NCBI RefSeq assembly: GCF_022174665.1
Contig: NZ_CP076562.1
Location: 126,001-190,000, forward strand
Length of the DNA: 64,000 nucleotides
Source of the DNA: Eubacterium sp. MSJ-33
GTDB taxonomy: Bacteria > Bacillota > Clostridia > Lachnospirales > Lachnospiraceae
Direction of reading: 5' to 3'
The position numbers and the translations under genes are program-made. Shown here piece by piece: positions 43,049 through 53,400 of the stretch. A model generated the notes under the pieces. It was given only the letters and a program-made list of their open reading frames with translations, did not search any database and was not told where the DNA came from. Within the stretch, counting starts at the first letter, position 1, and each line of letters opens with the position of its first letter.

Positions 43049-44206
43049 ATGGGATTTTTTAAAGATTTCAAGCGTGATTTTGCGCAGGCGGTCAATGAGC
43101 TTATGCCGGATAAAGATGAGCTTGGCGCAGAATACGACGATGAAGATATGGTAAATACATTCGATGAAAATGACCAGATGGATGTAGCGCCGGAAGATCT
43201 GCTCGAGAATCTGGATGAGATCCGGATTGACAAGCCGGAAGATACGATGCCGGAAGTGTCAGAAAATCTGGAACATTTTTCAAATGTAGAGACAGCAGAA
43301 GAATCTGGCGGCAGCGAAGAGACATCGGTGTTTGACACAGTTCCTGAAGCAGAAGTGATAGCAGATGATCTGGAACTGGAACCGGAGCCTTTTTCAGAAG
43401 ATGAACTGAATCCAAAACCGGATATGGAATATCTGCAGGCAGAAACTGTAACAGAAGAAACAGAAGAGCCGAATGCAGAACCAGAAACGGGAGATGACGA
43501 ATTAAAGGCACTGGATGCACTTGATGAAGAGAATATGCTGGAGCATACAGACGAAGCACTACTGACAGAGCCGGACACAGAGGAAAAACAGGAGGAACTG
43601 TCAAGTTTTCTGACTGCAGACCTTGGAAAAGCGGTCGAGGATACTTTGGCAAAGCAGGCGGAAGAAGAACTTGAAGCGGAGAAAGATCAGATACAGGAGG
43701 ATATGACCGTGGAGACAACAACAGCAATGCCAGAAGAAAAGACAGATGTGAATACTTTGATAGAAGCAGACACGACGTATATTACGAAGGCGACTGTGAT
43801 CAATGGCGATTTACAGACCGATGGATGCATTGATCTGATCGGAACAGTCAATGGAGCAGTAAGCTGTGATGGAAAACTGATCGTTGGCGGCTCAATTACA
43901 GGTGATGTACAGGTGGGTGAATTATATGCAAATGCAGCCCGTATTGAAGGTGATGTACATGTGGTTGATGCGGCAAAAATCGGAGTAGGAACTGTAGTGG
44001 TAGGAAACGTGTTTGCAGGTTCTGCTGTGATCGCAGGCGCAGTGAAAGGCGATATCGATGTGCAGGGACCGGTAATTGTGGATTCCACAGCCGTTATCAT
44101 GGGAAATATAAAGTCAAAATCTGTACAGATCAACAATGGTGCTGTGATTGAAGGTATGTGTTCCCAGTGCTATTCAGAAATTGATGTTAAAAGCTTTTTT
44201 GAATAA
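43049..44206 (+). CDS. Bactofilin-like protein with acidic N-terminal region
   Basis: The 385-aa protein has a ~220-residue very acidic, low-complexity front part and a C-terminal bactofilin domain (about residues 240-370) made of short beta-helix repeats: INGDLQTDGCIDLIGTVNGA, then SITGDVQVGELYANAARIEG, then MGNIKSKSVQINNGAVIEGM. Bactofilins polymerise without nucleotide into filaments that position wall enzymes. AAGGAGG precedes the ATG. It lies just upstream of pyrH-frr-uppS, where wall lipid carrier genes begin. Confidence 0.85.
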   Translation: MGFFKDFKRDFAQAVNELMPDKDELGAEYDDEDMVNTFDENDQMDVAPEDLLENLDEIRIDKPEDTMPEVSENLEHFSNVETAEESGGSEETSVFDTVPEAEVIADDLELEPEPFSEDELNPKPDMEYLQAETVTEETEEPNAEPETGDDELKALDALDEENMLEHTDEALLTEPDTEEKQEELSSFLTADLGKAVEDTLAKQAEEELEAEKDQIQEDMTVETTTAMPEEKTDVNTLIEADTTYITKATVINGDLQTDGCIDLIGTVNGAVSCDGKLIVGGSITGDVQVGELYANAARIEGDVHVVDAAKIGVGTVVVGNVFAGSAVIAGAVKGDIDVQGPVIVDSTAVIMGNIKSKSVQINNGAVIEGMCSQCYSEIDVKSFFE

Positions 44207-44226
44207 AAGATAAGGAGTATCAAACG

Positions 44227-44931
44227 ATGAAGATGGACAGAATTTTATTAAAACTTTCCGGAGAGGCACTTGCCGGAGAAAAGCACACTGGATTTGATGA
44301 GGCAGTTGTCCGTGATGTTGCAAAGCAGGTGAAAGCAATCTGTGATAAGCATATTCAGGTAAGTATTGTCATTGGTGGAGGTAATTTCTGGAGGGGAAGA
44401 ACATCTGACAATATGGATCGTGTGAAAGCGGATCAGATTGGTATGCTTGCAACTGTGATGAACTGTATCTATGCAGCAGATGCCATGCGTGCAGAAGGGT
44501 TGAAGACACATATCATGACACCGTTTGCCTGTGGCAGTATGACAGAACTCTTCAATAAGGATAAGGCAATTGAGTATCTGGAAAATGGGGAGGTCGTGTT
44601 CTTCGCAGGTGGAACCGGACATCCATATTTTTCAACAGATACAGCAACTGTGCTTATGGCGATTGAGGTTGAAGCAGATGTGATCCTGTCTGCAAAGGCG
44701 ATTGATGGTGTCTATGACAGTGATCCAAAGACCAATCCCAACGCAAAGAAGTATGATACAATGCCGATATCAGAGATCGTGGATAAAAAGCTTGGTGTGA
44801 TTGATCTTGCGGCAGCCGTACTTGCTATGGAGAACAAGATGCCGATGATGCTGTTTGGATTGAATGATGAAGGAAGCATCGAGAAGGCAGTAACTGGTGG
44901 ATTTACAGGAACTACAGTGACAGTGGAATAG
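44227..44931 (+). CDS. pyrH: UMP kinase
   Basis: The 234-aa amino-acid-kinase-fold enzyme makes UDP from UMP. LLKLSGEALAG, VIGGGNFWRGR and the uridine site around FAGGTGHPYFSTDTA are present. AAGGAG precedes the ATG. It starts the conserved pyrH-frr-uppS-cdsA-dxr-rseP-ispG-polC series; rpsB and tsf, often upstream, are absent here. Confidence 0.97.
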   Translation: MKMDRILLKLSGEALAGEKHTGFDEAVVRDVAKQVKAICDKHIQVSIVIGGGNFWRGRTSDNMDRVKADQIGMLATVMNCIYAADAMRAEGLKTHIMTPFACGSMTELFNKDKAIEYLENGEVVFFAGGTGHPYFSTDTATVLMAIEVEADVILSAKAIDGVYDSDPKTNPNAKKYDTMPISEIVDKKLGVIDLAAAVLAMENKMPMMLFGLNDEGSIEKAVTGGFTGTTVTVE

Positions 44932-44961
44932 TTTGATAATAAATATATTGGAGGAAAAAAC

Positions 44962-45507
44962 ATGTTAGCACAGTATGAAGAGAAGATGAAGAAGACGATT
45001 GAGAGCCTGCAGAAGGAGTATACAACGATTCGTGCCGGACGTGCAAATCCGCATATTCTGGATCGTATCACAGTATTATATTATGGGGCACCAACACCAT
45101 TACAGCAGGTTGCAAATATTACAGTTCCAGAGGCAAGAACAATCATGATCTCTCCATGGGAGTCCAGCCTGATCAAGGAAATTGAGAAAGCAATTGTATG
45201 TTCAGATCTTGGTATCAATCCAAACAACGATGGTAAGAACATTATCATTAATTTCCCGGAACTGACAGAGGATCGCAGAAAGGAACTTGCGAAGGATGTT
45301 AAGAAGAAGGGTGAGAATGCGAAGGTTGCAATCCGTAATATCCGTCGTGATGCAAACGATGCATTGAAGAAAGCAAACAAGGCAGCAGAAATGTCTGATG
45401 ATGAACTCAAAGGTAATGAAGACAAAGTGCAGAAGATGACAGATAAGTACATCGCACAGGTTGATCAGGCAATCGACGAGAAAACAAAGGAAATTATGAC
45501 TGTATAA
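44962..45507 (+). CDS. frr: Ribosome recycling factor
   Basis: The 181-aa factor splits post-termination ribosomes with EF-G. The coiled three-helix domain is visible (YTTIRAGRANPHILDRITV near the start, VAIRNIRRDAND in the last third). GGAGG precedes the ATG. It is five bases from uppS. Confidence 0.97.
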   Translation: MLAQYEEKMKKTIESLQKEYTTIRAGRANPHILDRITVLYYGAPTPLQQVANITVPEARTIMISPWESSLIKEIEKAIVCSDLGINPNNDGKNIIINFPELTEDRRKELAKDVKKKGENAKVAIRNIRRDANDALKKANKAAEMSDDELKGNEDKVQKMTDKYIAQVDQAIDEKTKEIMTV

Positions 45508-45512
45508 GGCGT

Positions 45513-46241
45513 ATGAAGAAGATAATTGATGGCGAACAATTGGAAATACCGACCCATGTAGCAATCATTATGGATGGAAATGGAAGATGGGCAAAAAAAC
45601 GTCTGCTTCCACGTAACATGGGACATAAGCAGGGAGCGAAGGTGTTGGAGCAGATCTGCCGGGATGCGGCGGATCTTGGAATCCGGTATCTGACAGTCTA
45701 TGCTTTTTCAACGGAAAACTGGAAACGTTCCACAGAGGAAGTAACCGGTATCATGAATCTGCTGCGCAGCTACTTGTCAAATTGCGTAGAGCGCGCTTCG
45801 AAGGATGGGCTGCGTATCCGTGTGATAGGAGATCGGAGTGCACTTGATGCGGACATCGTGGAGATGCTGGAAAATGCAGAGCGTGAAACAGCGAAGTTTG
45901 ATAAACTTGATTTCACGATTGCATTAAACTATGGTGGTAGAGATGAGCTTCGCCGTACGATGACGAAGCTTGCAAAGCAGGTACAGGATGGAACACTTGC
46001 ACCGGAAGATATTACAGAAGATGTGATATCAGATAATCTGGATACGGCAGATCTGCCAGATCCGGATCTGCTGATCCGTACAAGTGGAGAACTGCGGCTT
46101 TCGAATTATCTTGTCTGGCAGCTTGCGTATGCAGAATTTTATTTCACGGATACCTTGTGGCCGGATTTTAACAAGGAATCCTTAAAAGAAGCAATCCGGT
46201 ATTATAATGGCAGAGAGCGAAGATTTGGTGGAGTGAAATAA
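45513..46241 (+). CDS. uppS: Undecaprenyl diphosphate synthase
   Basis: The 242-aa cis-prenyltransferase makes the C55 lipid carrier for wall synthesis. HVAIIMDGNGRWAKKRLLPR carries the catalytic Asp, and NYGGRDELRR and DLLIRTSGELRLSNYLVWQ are the remaining signatures. No strong ribosome site lies in the short gap after frr, so coupling is likely. Its substrate comes from the dxr/ispG pathway encoded downstream. Confidence 0.97.
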   Translation: MKKIIDGEQLEIPTHVAIIMDGNGRWAKKRLLPRNMGHKQGAKVLEQICRDAADLGIRYLTVYAFSTENWKRSTEEVTGIMNLLRSYLSNCVERASKDGLRIRVIGDRSALDADIVEMLENAERETAKFDKLDFTIALNYGGRDELRRTMTKLAKQVQDGTLAPEDITEDVISDNLDTADLPDPDLLIRTSGELRLSNYLVWQLAYAEFYFTDTLWPDFNKESLKEAIRYYNGRERRFGGVK

Positions 46242-46244
46242 TCT

Positions 46245-47066
46245 ATGTTTAAAACACGTTTTTTGAGCGGTGCAGTTTTAACATTGCTCACAATTGGAAT
46301 TTTATATTTGGGCGGTTATGTGACAGGCGTGGCAGTTATGCTGCTGAGTCTTGGAGGCGTATTCGAATTGATGCGCGTGTACAAGCAGGAGAAGTCGGCG
46401 ATGGCAGTGCTTGCCTATGCTATGACGGTAGCATATTACTGTTTCCTGTTTTTCCATTTGGAAAAATACCTTCTTCCGCTTATGATTTTGTACGTGTTAC
46501 TGGTTCTTGCGGTCTATGTAATTACATATCCAAAATACACAGATAAAGATGCGATGATTGCGTTATTGGCATTTTTCTATGTATCTTTGCTTTTATCGTT
46601 CCTGTATCAGGTTCGTATTTTGAAGTATGGTGGAGCATTGGTCGTTATGGTATATATCTGTTCTTGGATTAACGATACATTTGCCTACTGTGTCGGTGTC
46701 AAATTCGGTAAACACAAGATGTCACCGAAGCTCAGTCCGAAGAAAAGTGTGGAAGGTCTGCTGGGCGGTATTCTCGGTTCAGCACTGATTGGTGGGTTAT
46801 ATGGTATATTCTTCAATGCGAAGGTATATGAATTACCAAAAGCACCACTTATTTTTGCTGTGGCAGGTGCGATCGGCGCTGGATTCGCGGTCATTGGAGA
46901 CCTGACAGCGTCAGCAATCAAGAGAAATAATGACATTAAGGATTACGGAAAACTGATCCCGGGACATGGCGGTATCATGGACCGGTTTGACAGTATTATA
47001 TTTACAGCACCAATCGTATATTATTGTTTTTCTATCATGATTGGTAATCTAGGAGGCGCAATGTGA
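46245..47066 (+). CDS. cdsA: Phosphatidate cytidylyltransferase
   Basis: The 273-aa membrane enzyme makes CDP-diacylglycerol from phosphatidate and CTP. It has about eight helices and the family signature near the end (SAIKRNNDIKDYGKLIPGHG then GIMDRFDS). The stop overlaps the GTG start of dxr by four bases. Confidence 0.95.
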   Translation: MFKTRFLSGAVLTLLTIGILYLGGYVTGVAVMLLSLGGVFELMRVYKQEKSAMAVLAYAMTVAYYCFLFFHLEKYLLPLMILYVLLVLAVYVITYPKYTDKDAMIALLAFFYVSLLLSFLYQVRILKYGGALVVMVYICSWINDTFAYCVGVKFGKHKMSPKLSPKKSVEGLLGGILGSALIGGLYGIFFNAKVYELPKAPLIFAVAGAIGAGFAVIGDLTASAIKRNNDIKDYGKLIPGHGGIMDRFDSIIFTAPIVYYCFSIMIGNLGGAM

Positions 47067-48208
47067 GAACAATCGCGATAATCGGCTCCACCGGTTCGAT
47101 CGGTACACAGACATTGGATGTTGTACGTGCGAATGCGGATATTCAGGTAGGAGCTTTGTCAGCAGGAAATAATATAGAATTACTGGAGAAACAGGTGCGG
47201 GAATTTAAACCGGCACTCGTCAGTGTACAAAGTGAAGACAGGGCAAACGAATTACGGGTTGCCTTGTCTGATTTTAATTGTAAGATCGTTTATGGCATGG
47301 AAGGCCTGATTGCAGTTGCTACATACGAACCAGCAGAACTGGTTGTGACGGCGATTGTGGGTATGATTGGAATCCGACCAACGATTGAAGCAATCAAAGC
47401 AGGAAAGGACATTGCACTTGCAAACAAGGAAACACTTGTGACAGCGGGACATCTGATCATGAATCTGGCGGAGGAATATCATGTGCGGATTCTCCCGGTA
47501 GACAGTGAGCATTCGGCAATCTTCCAGTGTCTGCACGGAGAGACAGGAAACAAGATTGCAAAGCTTCTGATTACCGCATCTGGCGGTCCGTTCCTTGGAA
47601 AGACGAGAGAAGAGTTAAAAGATGTCACGGTAGAGGATGCGCTGAAGCATCCAAACTGGTCGATGGGAAGAAAGATTACGATCGACTCTGCTACACTGGT
47701 GAACAAGGGACTCGAAGTGATTGAAGCACGCTGGCTGTTTGACGTGGCACCGGAGGATATTGAGGTTGTAGTGCAGCCACAGAGTATTATTCATTCGATG
47801 GTAGAGTTCGAGGATGGTGCAATCAAGGCACAGCTCGGCACGGCGGATATGAGGCTTCCAATCCAGTATGCCTTGTATTATCCGGAACGAAGATATTTAT
47901 CCGGTGATCGGCTTGATTTTTCAAAAATATGTGGAATACTTACAAGTAAACCGGATCGTGAAACGTTTAAAGGTCTGGATTTCGCATATTCCGCAATTAA
48001 GACGGGTGGATCTATGCCTACAGTATTAAATGCAGCAAATGAATGTGCTGTTGCAAAGTTCTTGAACAAGGACATAAAATTTTTACAAATTTATGATATA
48101 ATCGAAGCTTGTATGGGAGCACATACGGTAATCGCAGAACCAAATCTCGATGAAATTTTGGAGACCGAACGTTGGGTATATGATTACATAAAAAAGAAAT
48201 TTGATTAA
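47063..48208 (+). CDS. dxr: 1-deoxy-D-xylulose-5-phosphate reductoisomerase
   Basis: The 381-aa NADPH enzyme makes MEP in isoprenoid synthesis. The GSTGSIGTQTLDV nucleotide loop, ANKETLVTAG and the substrate and metal residues PVDSEHSAIFQCL are intact. The start is a GTG overlapping cdsA, with AGGAGG at 47051. Confidence 0.97.
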   Translation: MRTIAIIGSTGSIGTQTLDVVRANADIQVGALSAGNNIELLEKQVREFKPALVSVQSEDRANELRVALSDFNCKIVYGMEGLIAVATYEPAELVVTAIVGMIGIRPTIEAIKAGKDIALANKETLVTAGHLIMNLAEEYHVRILPVDSEHSAIFQCLHGETGNKIAKLLITASGGPFLGKTREELKDVTVEDALKHPNWSMGRKITIDSATLVNKGLEVIEARWLFDVAPEDIEVVVQPQSIIHSMVEFEDGAIKAQLGTADMRLPIQYALYYPERRYLSGDRLDFSKICGILTSKPDRETFKGLDFAYSAIKTGGSMPTVLNAANECAVAKFLNKDIKFLQIYDIIEACMGAHTVIAEPNLDEILETERWVYDYIKKKFD

Positions 48209-48229
48209 GTATTTGTAAAAGGAGATTGT

Positions 48230-49282
48230 ATGAATATCATTTTGATCATATTAGTGTTTGGCGTGATTGTGTTTTTCCACGAGTTCGGACACTTTATTGT
48301 TGCAAAGATGAATAAGATTGCAGTGATGGAATTTTCCATTGGCATGGGACCGGCCATTTTTTCTGTACAGAAAAAGGAAACGAAGTATTCTCTGCGTTTG
48401 CTGCCGATTGGCGGATACTGCATGATGATGGGGGAAGATGGTGAGAGCGAGGATGAGAATGCATTCAACAACAAACCGTTGCTGGCACGTATTCTGGTGA
48501 TCGCGGCTGGACCGATATTTAACTTTATTCTTGCATTTATTTTTTCAATTGTGCTGATTCATTTTACGGGCTGTGATCCTGCAACACTTACTACAGTTGT
48601 GGAACATTCTGCAGCAGAAGATGCAGGGATTGTAGTCGGAGACACAGTGACTGCTATCAATGGAAAACATATCTATAATTACCGTGAGATTTTGCTTTAC
48701 ATGATGTCGGAAGATGCATCGAAACCGGTGACACTTTCCATCGAACATGCGGATGGCACGAAAGACTCGGTCGTTGTAACACCAAAGGTTGACAAGGAAG
48801 GCAATTATAAGCTCGGCGTAGCCGGAGGCTATATTGCGTCATCTGGTTTTGGCAATGATTTGAAATACGCAGGGCTGGAACTTCGGTACTGGATGAAAGC
48901 AACAGTGACAGGACTTCGGATGATCGTGACTGGTGGTGTGAAAAATGGGGATATCATGGGACCGGTTGGCGTCGGAAATGCTATGAACGATGTGATTGAG
49001 GAAGCAAAGGATGTCAGCACAACACGGAAAGAGGCAGTGATCAATGTATTGCTGAATCTGATGAACTGGAGCATCCTGTTGAGTGTGAATCTGGGAATTA
49101 TGAATCTGCTCCCGATTCCGGCACTGGATGGAGGACGATTGCTGTTCTTGTTTATCGAGGGAATCAGACGTAAGAAGATTCCGGCAGACAAGGAAGCGAT
49201 TGTCAATGCGATCGGGTTTGTACTTTTGATGGTGTTGATGGTAGTTGTGTTCTTCAATGATATTAAGAACGCATTTTTCTAG
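48230..49282 (+). CDS. rseP: RIP metalloprotease RseP (site-2 protease)
   Basis: The 350-aa intramembrane zinc protease has HEFGH at residues 17-21 in its first helix, a PDZ domain in the middle (about 105-180) and the C-terminal NLLPIPALDGGRLLF motif with the third zinc ligand. It cuts anti-sigma factors or signal-peptide remnants. AAAAGGAG precedes the ATG. One PDZ domain, as in Gram-positive RasP. Confidence 0.96.
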   Translation: MNIILIILVFGVIVFFHEFGHFIVAKMNKIAVMEFSIGMGPAIFSVQKKETKYSLRLLPIGGYCMMMGEDGESEDENAFNNKPLLARILVIAAGPIFNFILAFIFSIVLIHFTGCDPATLTTVVEHSAAEDAGIVVGDTVTAINGKHIYNYREILLYMMSEDASKPVTLSIEHADGTKDSVVVTPKVDKEGNYKLGVAGGYIASSGFGNDLKYAGLELRYWMKATVTGLRMIVTGGVKNGDIMGPVGVGNAMNDVIEEAKDVSTTRKEAVINVLLNLMNWSILLSVNLGIMNLLPIPALDGGRLLFLFIEGIRRKKIPADKEAIVNAIGFVLLMVLMVVVFFNDIKNAFF

Positions 49283-49356
49283 CCTATACAAGAAACAGTG
49301 AAATGATAGTTGACAGGTGATGAAGATATTTTGGACGAAAAGGTGGGGAATGACAG

Positions 49357-50445
49357 ATGAGATATGGAAATAAGAAAACACTTCCACATAGAGATACGAC
49401 ACGTATGGTGAATATCGGAGGCGTTGTGATCGGCGGAGGAAATCCGATTGCAATTCAGTCTATGACGAATACAGAGACATCCGATGTAGCGGCAACAGTG
49501 GCCCAGATTCTGGAGTTGGAGAAGGCTGGATGTCAGATCATCCGTTCCACAGCGAACACTGAGGCAGCGGCAAAAGCATTTGACAAGATCAAGGAACAGA
49601 TTCATATTCCAATCGTGGCAGACATTCATTTTGATTATCGTCTTGCGATTCTTGCAATGGAATATGGTGCAGATAAGATTCGGATCAATCCAGGCAATAT
49701 CGGTGGAGAAGAGAATTTGAAGAAGGTTGTAAAGGTAGCTAAGGAACGAAATATTCCAATCCGTGTCGGAGTGAATTCTGGATCTCTGGAGAAAAAACTG
49801 ATTGAAAAATATGGTGGTGTGACAGCCGAAGGAATTGTGGAGTCGGCACTTGATAAGGTGCGTATGATCGAAGAATGTGACTATGATAATATGGTCATTA
49901 GTATCAAAAGTTCGGATGTTATGATGTGTGTCCATGCGCATGAACTGATTGCAGAGCAAACCTGTTATCCGTTACATGTAGGCATTACAGAGGCAGGAAC
50001 GGTGTATCGTGGCAATATTAAGTCAGCAGTTGGATTGGGTATGATTTTAGGTCAGGGTATCGGAGATACAATGCGTGTATCCCTGACAGGTGATCCGGTT
50101 GAGGAAATTACATCTGCAAAGATGATTCTTCGTACATTGGGTCTGCGCAAAGATGGAATTGAATTAGTATCCTGTCCGACCTGTGGCAGAACGAAGATTG
50201 ATCTGATCGGACTTGCGAACGATGTGGAAAAACTGATTTCGGGATACGATCAGCTTTCTATCAAGGTCGCTGTGATGGGATGTGCGGTAAATGGTCCGGG
50301 TGAAGCACGGGAAGCAGATCTTGGAATCGCCGGTGGAGATGGTGAAGGATTACTGATGAAGCACGGCGAGATCATCAGGAAAGTACCACAGGATGAATTG
50401 CTTTCGGCACTGAAGTACGAGCTGGATCACTGGGAAGAGGAGTAA
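49357..50445 (+). CDS. ispG: 4-hydroxy-3-methylbut-2-enyl-diphosphate synthase
   Basis: The 362-aa iron-sulfur enzyme performs the penultimate MEP-pathway step. TIM-barrel motifs ADIHFDYRLAI and KIRINPGNIG, and cluster cysteines in SCPTCGRTKID and GCAVNGPGEAREADLGIAGG, are all present. It lies 74 bases after rseP and three before polC. Confidence 0.97.
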   Translation: MRYGNKKTLPHRDTTRMVNIGGVVIGGGNPIAIQSMTNTETSDVAATVAQILELEKAGCQIIRSTANTEAAAKAFDKIKEQIHIPIVADIHFDYRLAILAMEYGADKIRINPGNIGGEENLKKVVKVAKERNIPIRVGVNSGSLEKKLIEKYGGVTAEGIVESALDKVRMIEECDYDNMVISIKSSDVMMCVHAHELIAEQTCYPLHVGITEAGTVYRGNIKSAVGLGMILGQGIGDTMRVSLTGDPVEEITSAKMILRTLGLRKDGIELVSCPTCGRTKIDLIGLANDVEKLISGYDQLSIKVAVMGCAVNGPGEAREADLGIAGGDGEGLLMKHGEIIRKVPQDELLSALKYELDHWEEE

Positions 50446-50448
50446 ATC

Positions 50449-53400
50449 GTGGATAGTAAAACGTTTTGTAATGTATTTCCGGCTTTTAAGGGCGGAACGG
50501 ATCTTGACACCCTTTTTTCGGAAACAGAAGTAGAAAGCATAAAAACATACGAGGCAAGAAAAGAAATGGTGATCCTGCTTCGAAGCGACCATCTGATTCC
50601 CTATCATTTGATCACGCGTATGGAGGCACTGCTGACACAGTATGCATATCATATGGGAAATGCAGGGAAGAAGATTCAGCTTTTTGTACGGTATCAGCTT
50701 TCGGAACAGTACGATGTACAGCAAATCGCTGAGAATTACAAGGAAAGTCTGTTGGAAGAACTGCGGGCGAAAAGTCGGATTGCGTTTCGATTGATGAGCC
50801 GTGCAGAATGGTTCTACAATGATAATGTAATCAGTCTTGCAGTAGAGCATTCCACAGTCGCAAAAGAGCATGAGATATTGATACGGGAGTTTCTCGTATC
50901 TTATTTTCGTGATCATTTTGGGATGGATATTGAAGTAGGTTTCAGCTATTCCTTAGAGCAAAAGACAAAACTGCGTCAGGCAAATGAGTTACGTCTGCAA
51001 CAGGAACTTCGTACAATCGAAGAAAAAAATGCGGAACTGCGGGCTGCAAAAGAAAAAGCAGATGCTTTGGAAAATGAGAAAAACCAAGAAAATACAGGGA
51101 AAACAAAGACAAAAAATACTGAAAAGACAACGAAAACAACCGAGAATAAGGAAGCAAAGGCTGAGACAGCGCAAAAGAAACAGACAACGAACAGTAAATC
51201 AGAGATGCCACAGGCAAAAGCCTATGGGGCAGGTGCGCGTAAATTCAGTGGCAAGGGAGACTATGGAAATTATCGTAAGATGCAGGCAAGTGATCCGGAT
51301 GTATTTTATGGCAGAAACTGTGATGCAGATATCGTAAAGATTGAGGTACTCGAGGAAGGCACCGGAGAATGCTGTATTCATGGTCAGGTGATCAAAATCG
51401 AAGAAAAGGAACTTCGAAGCGGAAAGTTTATTATCACAGGTGCGATTACGGATTTCACTGATACAATTATGTTTAAGCTGTTTGTATCGCCGGATGACAA
51501 GGATCCTCTGCTCGATGAACTGAAAACTGGAAAATTCTATCTGATCAAGGGTGTGCCAATCTATGACAGCTACAGCAAAGAAGTCACATTCTCTTCGATT
51601 GCAGGTATCAAACCGGCAAATGATTTCCGGGAAAAACGAATGGATAACGCGCTTGAGAAGCGTGTGGAGCTGCATTTGCACACTGTCATGAGTGAGATGG
51701 ATAGTGTAGTAGGAATCGAGAAGGTAATTGCACGTGCAAAAGAATGGGGAATGAAGGCACTTGCAATCACGGATCACGGAGTTGTACAGGCATTCCCAAT
51801 TGCAAACCACCAGATCAAGAAGGGAGAAGACTTCAAGATCATTTATGGTGTAGAAGGCTACTTCGTGGATGATGTCAAGGGTCTGATCCAGAATGAAAAA
51901 GGACAGGATATTGATTCGGAATATGTGGTGTTTGATATAGAAACAACCGGTTTAAACCCTACAAATAACCGAATTATAGAGATAGGTGCTGTGAGAATCA
52001 AAGATGGAAAGATTCAGGATACCTTTTCTGAATTTGTGAATCCGGAAGTGCCGATTCCATATTCGATTACGAAGCTTACATCCATTACGGATGCAATGGT
52101 ACAATCCGCGCCTACAATCGAGGAGATTCTTCCGCGATTCCTGGAGTATATCGGAGATGCGAGCGTTGTTGCACACAATGCAGCTTTTGATACCGGTTTT
52201 ATACGGGAGAATGCCAAAAGACTGGGACTTACCTTTGACAGTACGATCGTTGACACGATGACACTGGCGCATATTCTGCTTCCAGAACTTGGAAAATATA
52301 CGCTGGATCGTCTGTGTAAGCAGTTTGGCGTTGTGAATGAACATCACCATAGAGCCTGTGATGATGCTGCTGCAACAGCCGAGATCTTCGTGAAGATGAT
52401 CAAGATGATCAAGGCGAAGGGAATTACGACGATCAAACAGTTGAATGAAGCGGGAGCTGCTTCGCCGGATGCTATAAGAAAGGCAAAGACATATCACGGA
52501 ATTATTCTGGCGGCGAATGAGGTTGGACGTGTGAATCTGTACCGGCTGATATCCGAGTCGCATCTGAACTATTTTAACCGTCGTCCGCGTATGCCGAAAA
52601 GTCTGATTAACAAATACCGTGAAGGCCTGATTATTGGTTCTGCCTGTGAAGCGGGAGAATTATATCGGGCCGTCCTGTATGGCGAAGGTGAAGATGAGAT
52701 TACAAGGCTTTGTAATTTCTATGATTATTATGAAATACAGCCGATTGGGAATAACCTGTTTTTATTGGATGATGAGAAAGCACCGGTTAAGACAATAGAA
52801 GATCTGCAGGACGTAAATCGTAAAATCTGTAATCTTGGAAAACAGTTTGGAAAGCCGGTTGTGGCAACTTGTGATGTACATTTTTTAGATCCGGAAGATG
52901 AACTTTATCGTCGAATCATGATGGCAGGAAAGGGATTTTCGGATGCGGACCGACAGCCACCGCTTTATTTTCGGACGACAGATGAGATGCTGGCAGAATT
53001 TCAGTATCTTGGCAGTGACCTCGCAAAAGAAGTTGTTATTACGAATACGAACAAGATCAATGATATGATTGATCGTATCTCGCCGGTTCGCCCGGATAAA
53101 TGCCCGCCGATTATTGCTAATTCCGATGAGACATTGACGACCATTTGTTATGATAAAGCTCATGAGATCTATGGACCGGATCTGCCGGAGATCGTAGAAG
53201 CTAGACTGAAACGGGAATTGCATTCTATCATATCCAATGGATTTGCGGTTATGTATATCATTGCGCAGAAGCTTGTGTGGCGGTCAAACGATGATGGTTA
53301 TCTGGTAGGTAGCCGTGGCTCGGTAGGATCATCCTTTGTTGCAACGATGGCAGGTATCACAGAAGTAAACCCACTTCCTGCACATTACATATGTCCGAAG

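Noticed and set aside
43101..43727. 208-aa open frame on the minus strand, rich in Leu/Pro
   Set aside because: It is the mirror of the acidic repeat region of the bactofilin gene; low complexity keeps several frames open.
51060..51210. Lys/Thr-rich stretch in PolC as a foreign insertion
   Set aside because: PolC proteins of Clostridia commonly have a variable charged linker at this place and the frame is intact.
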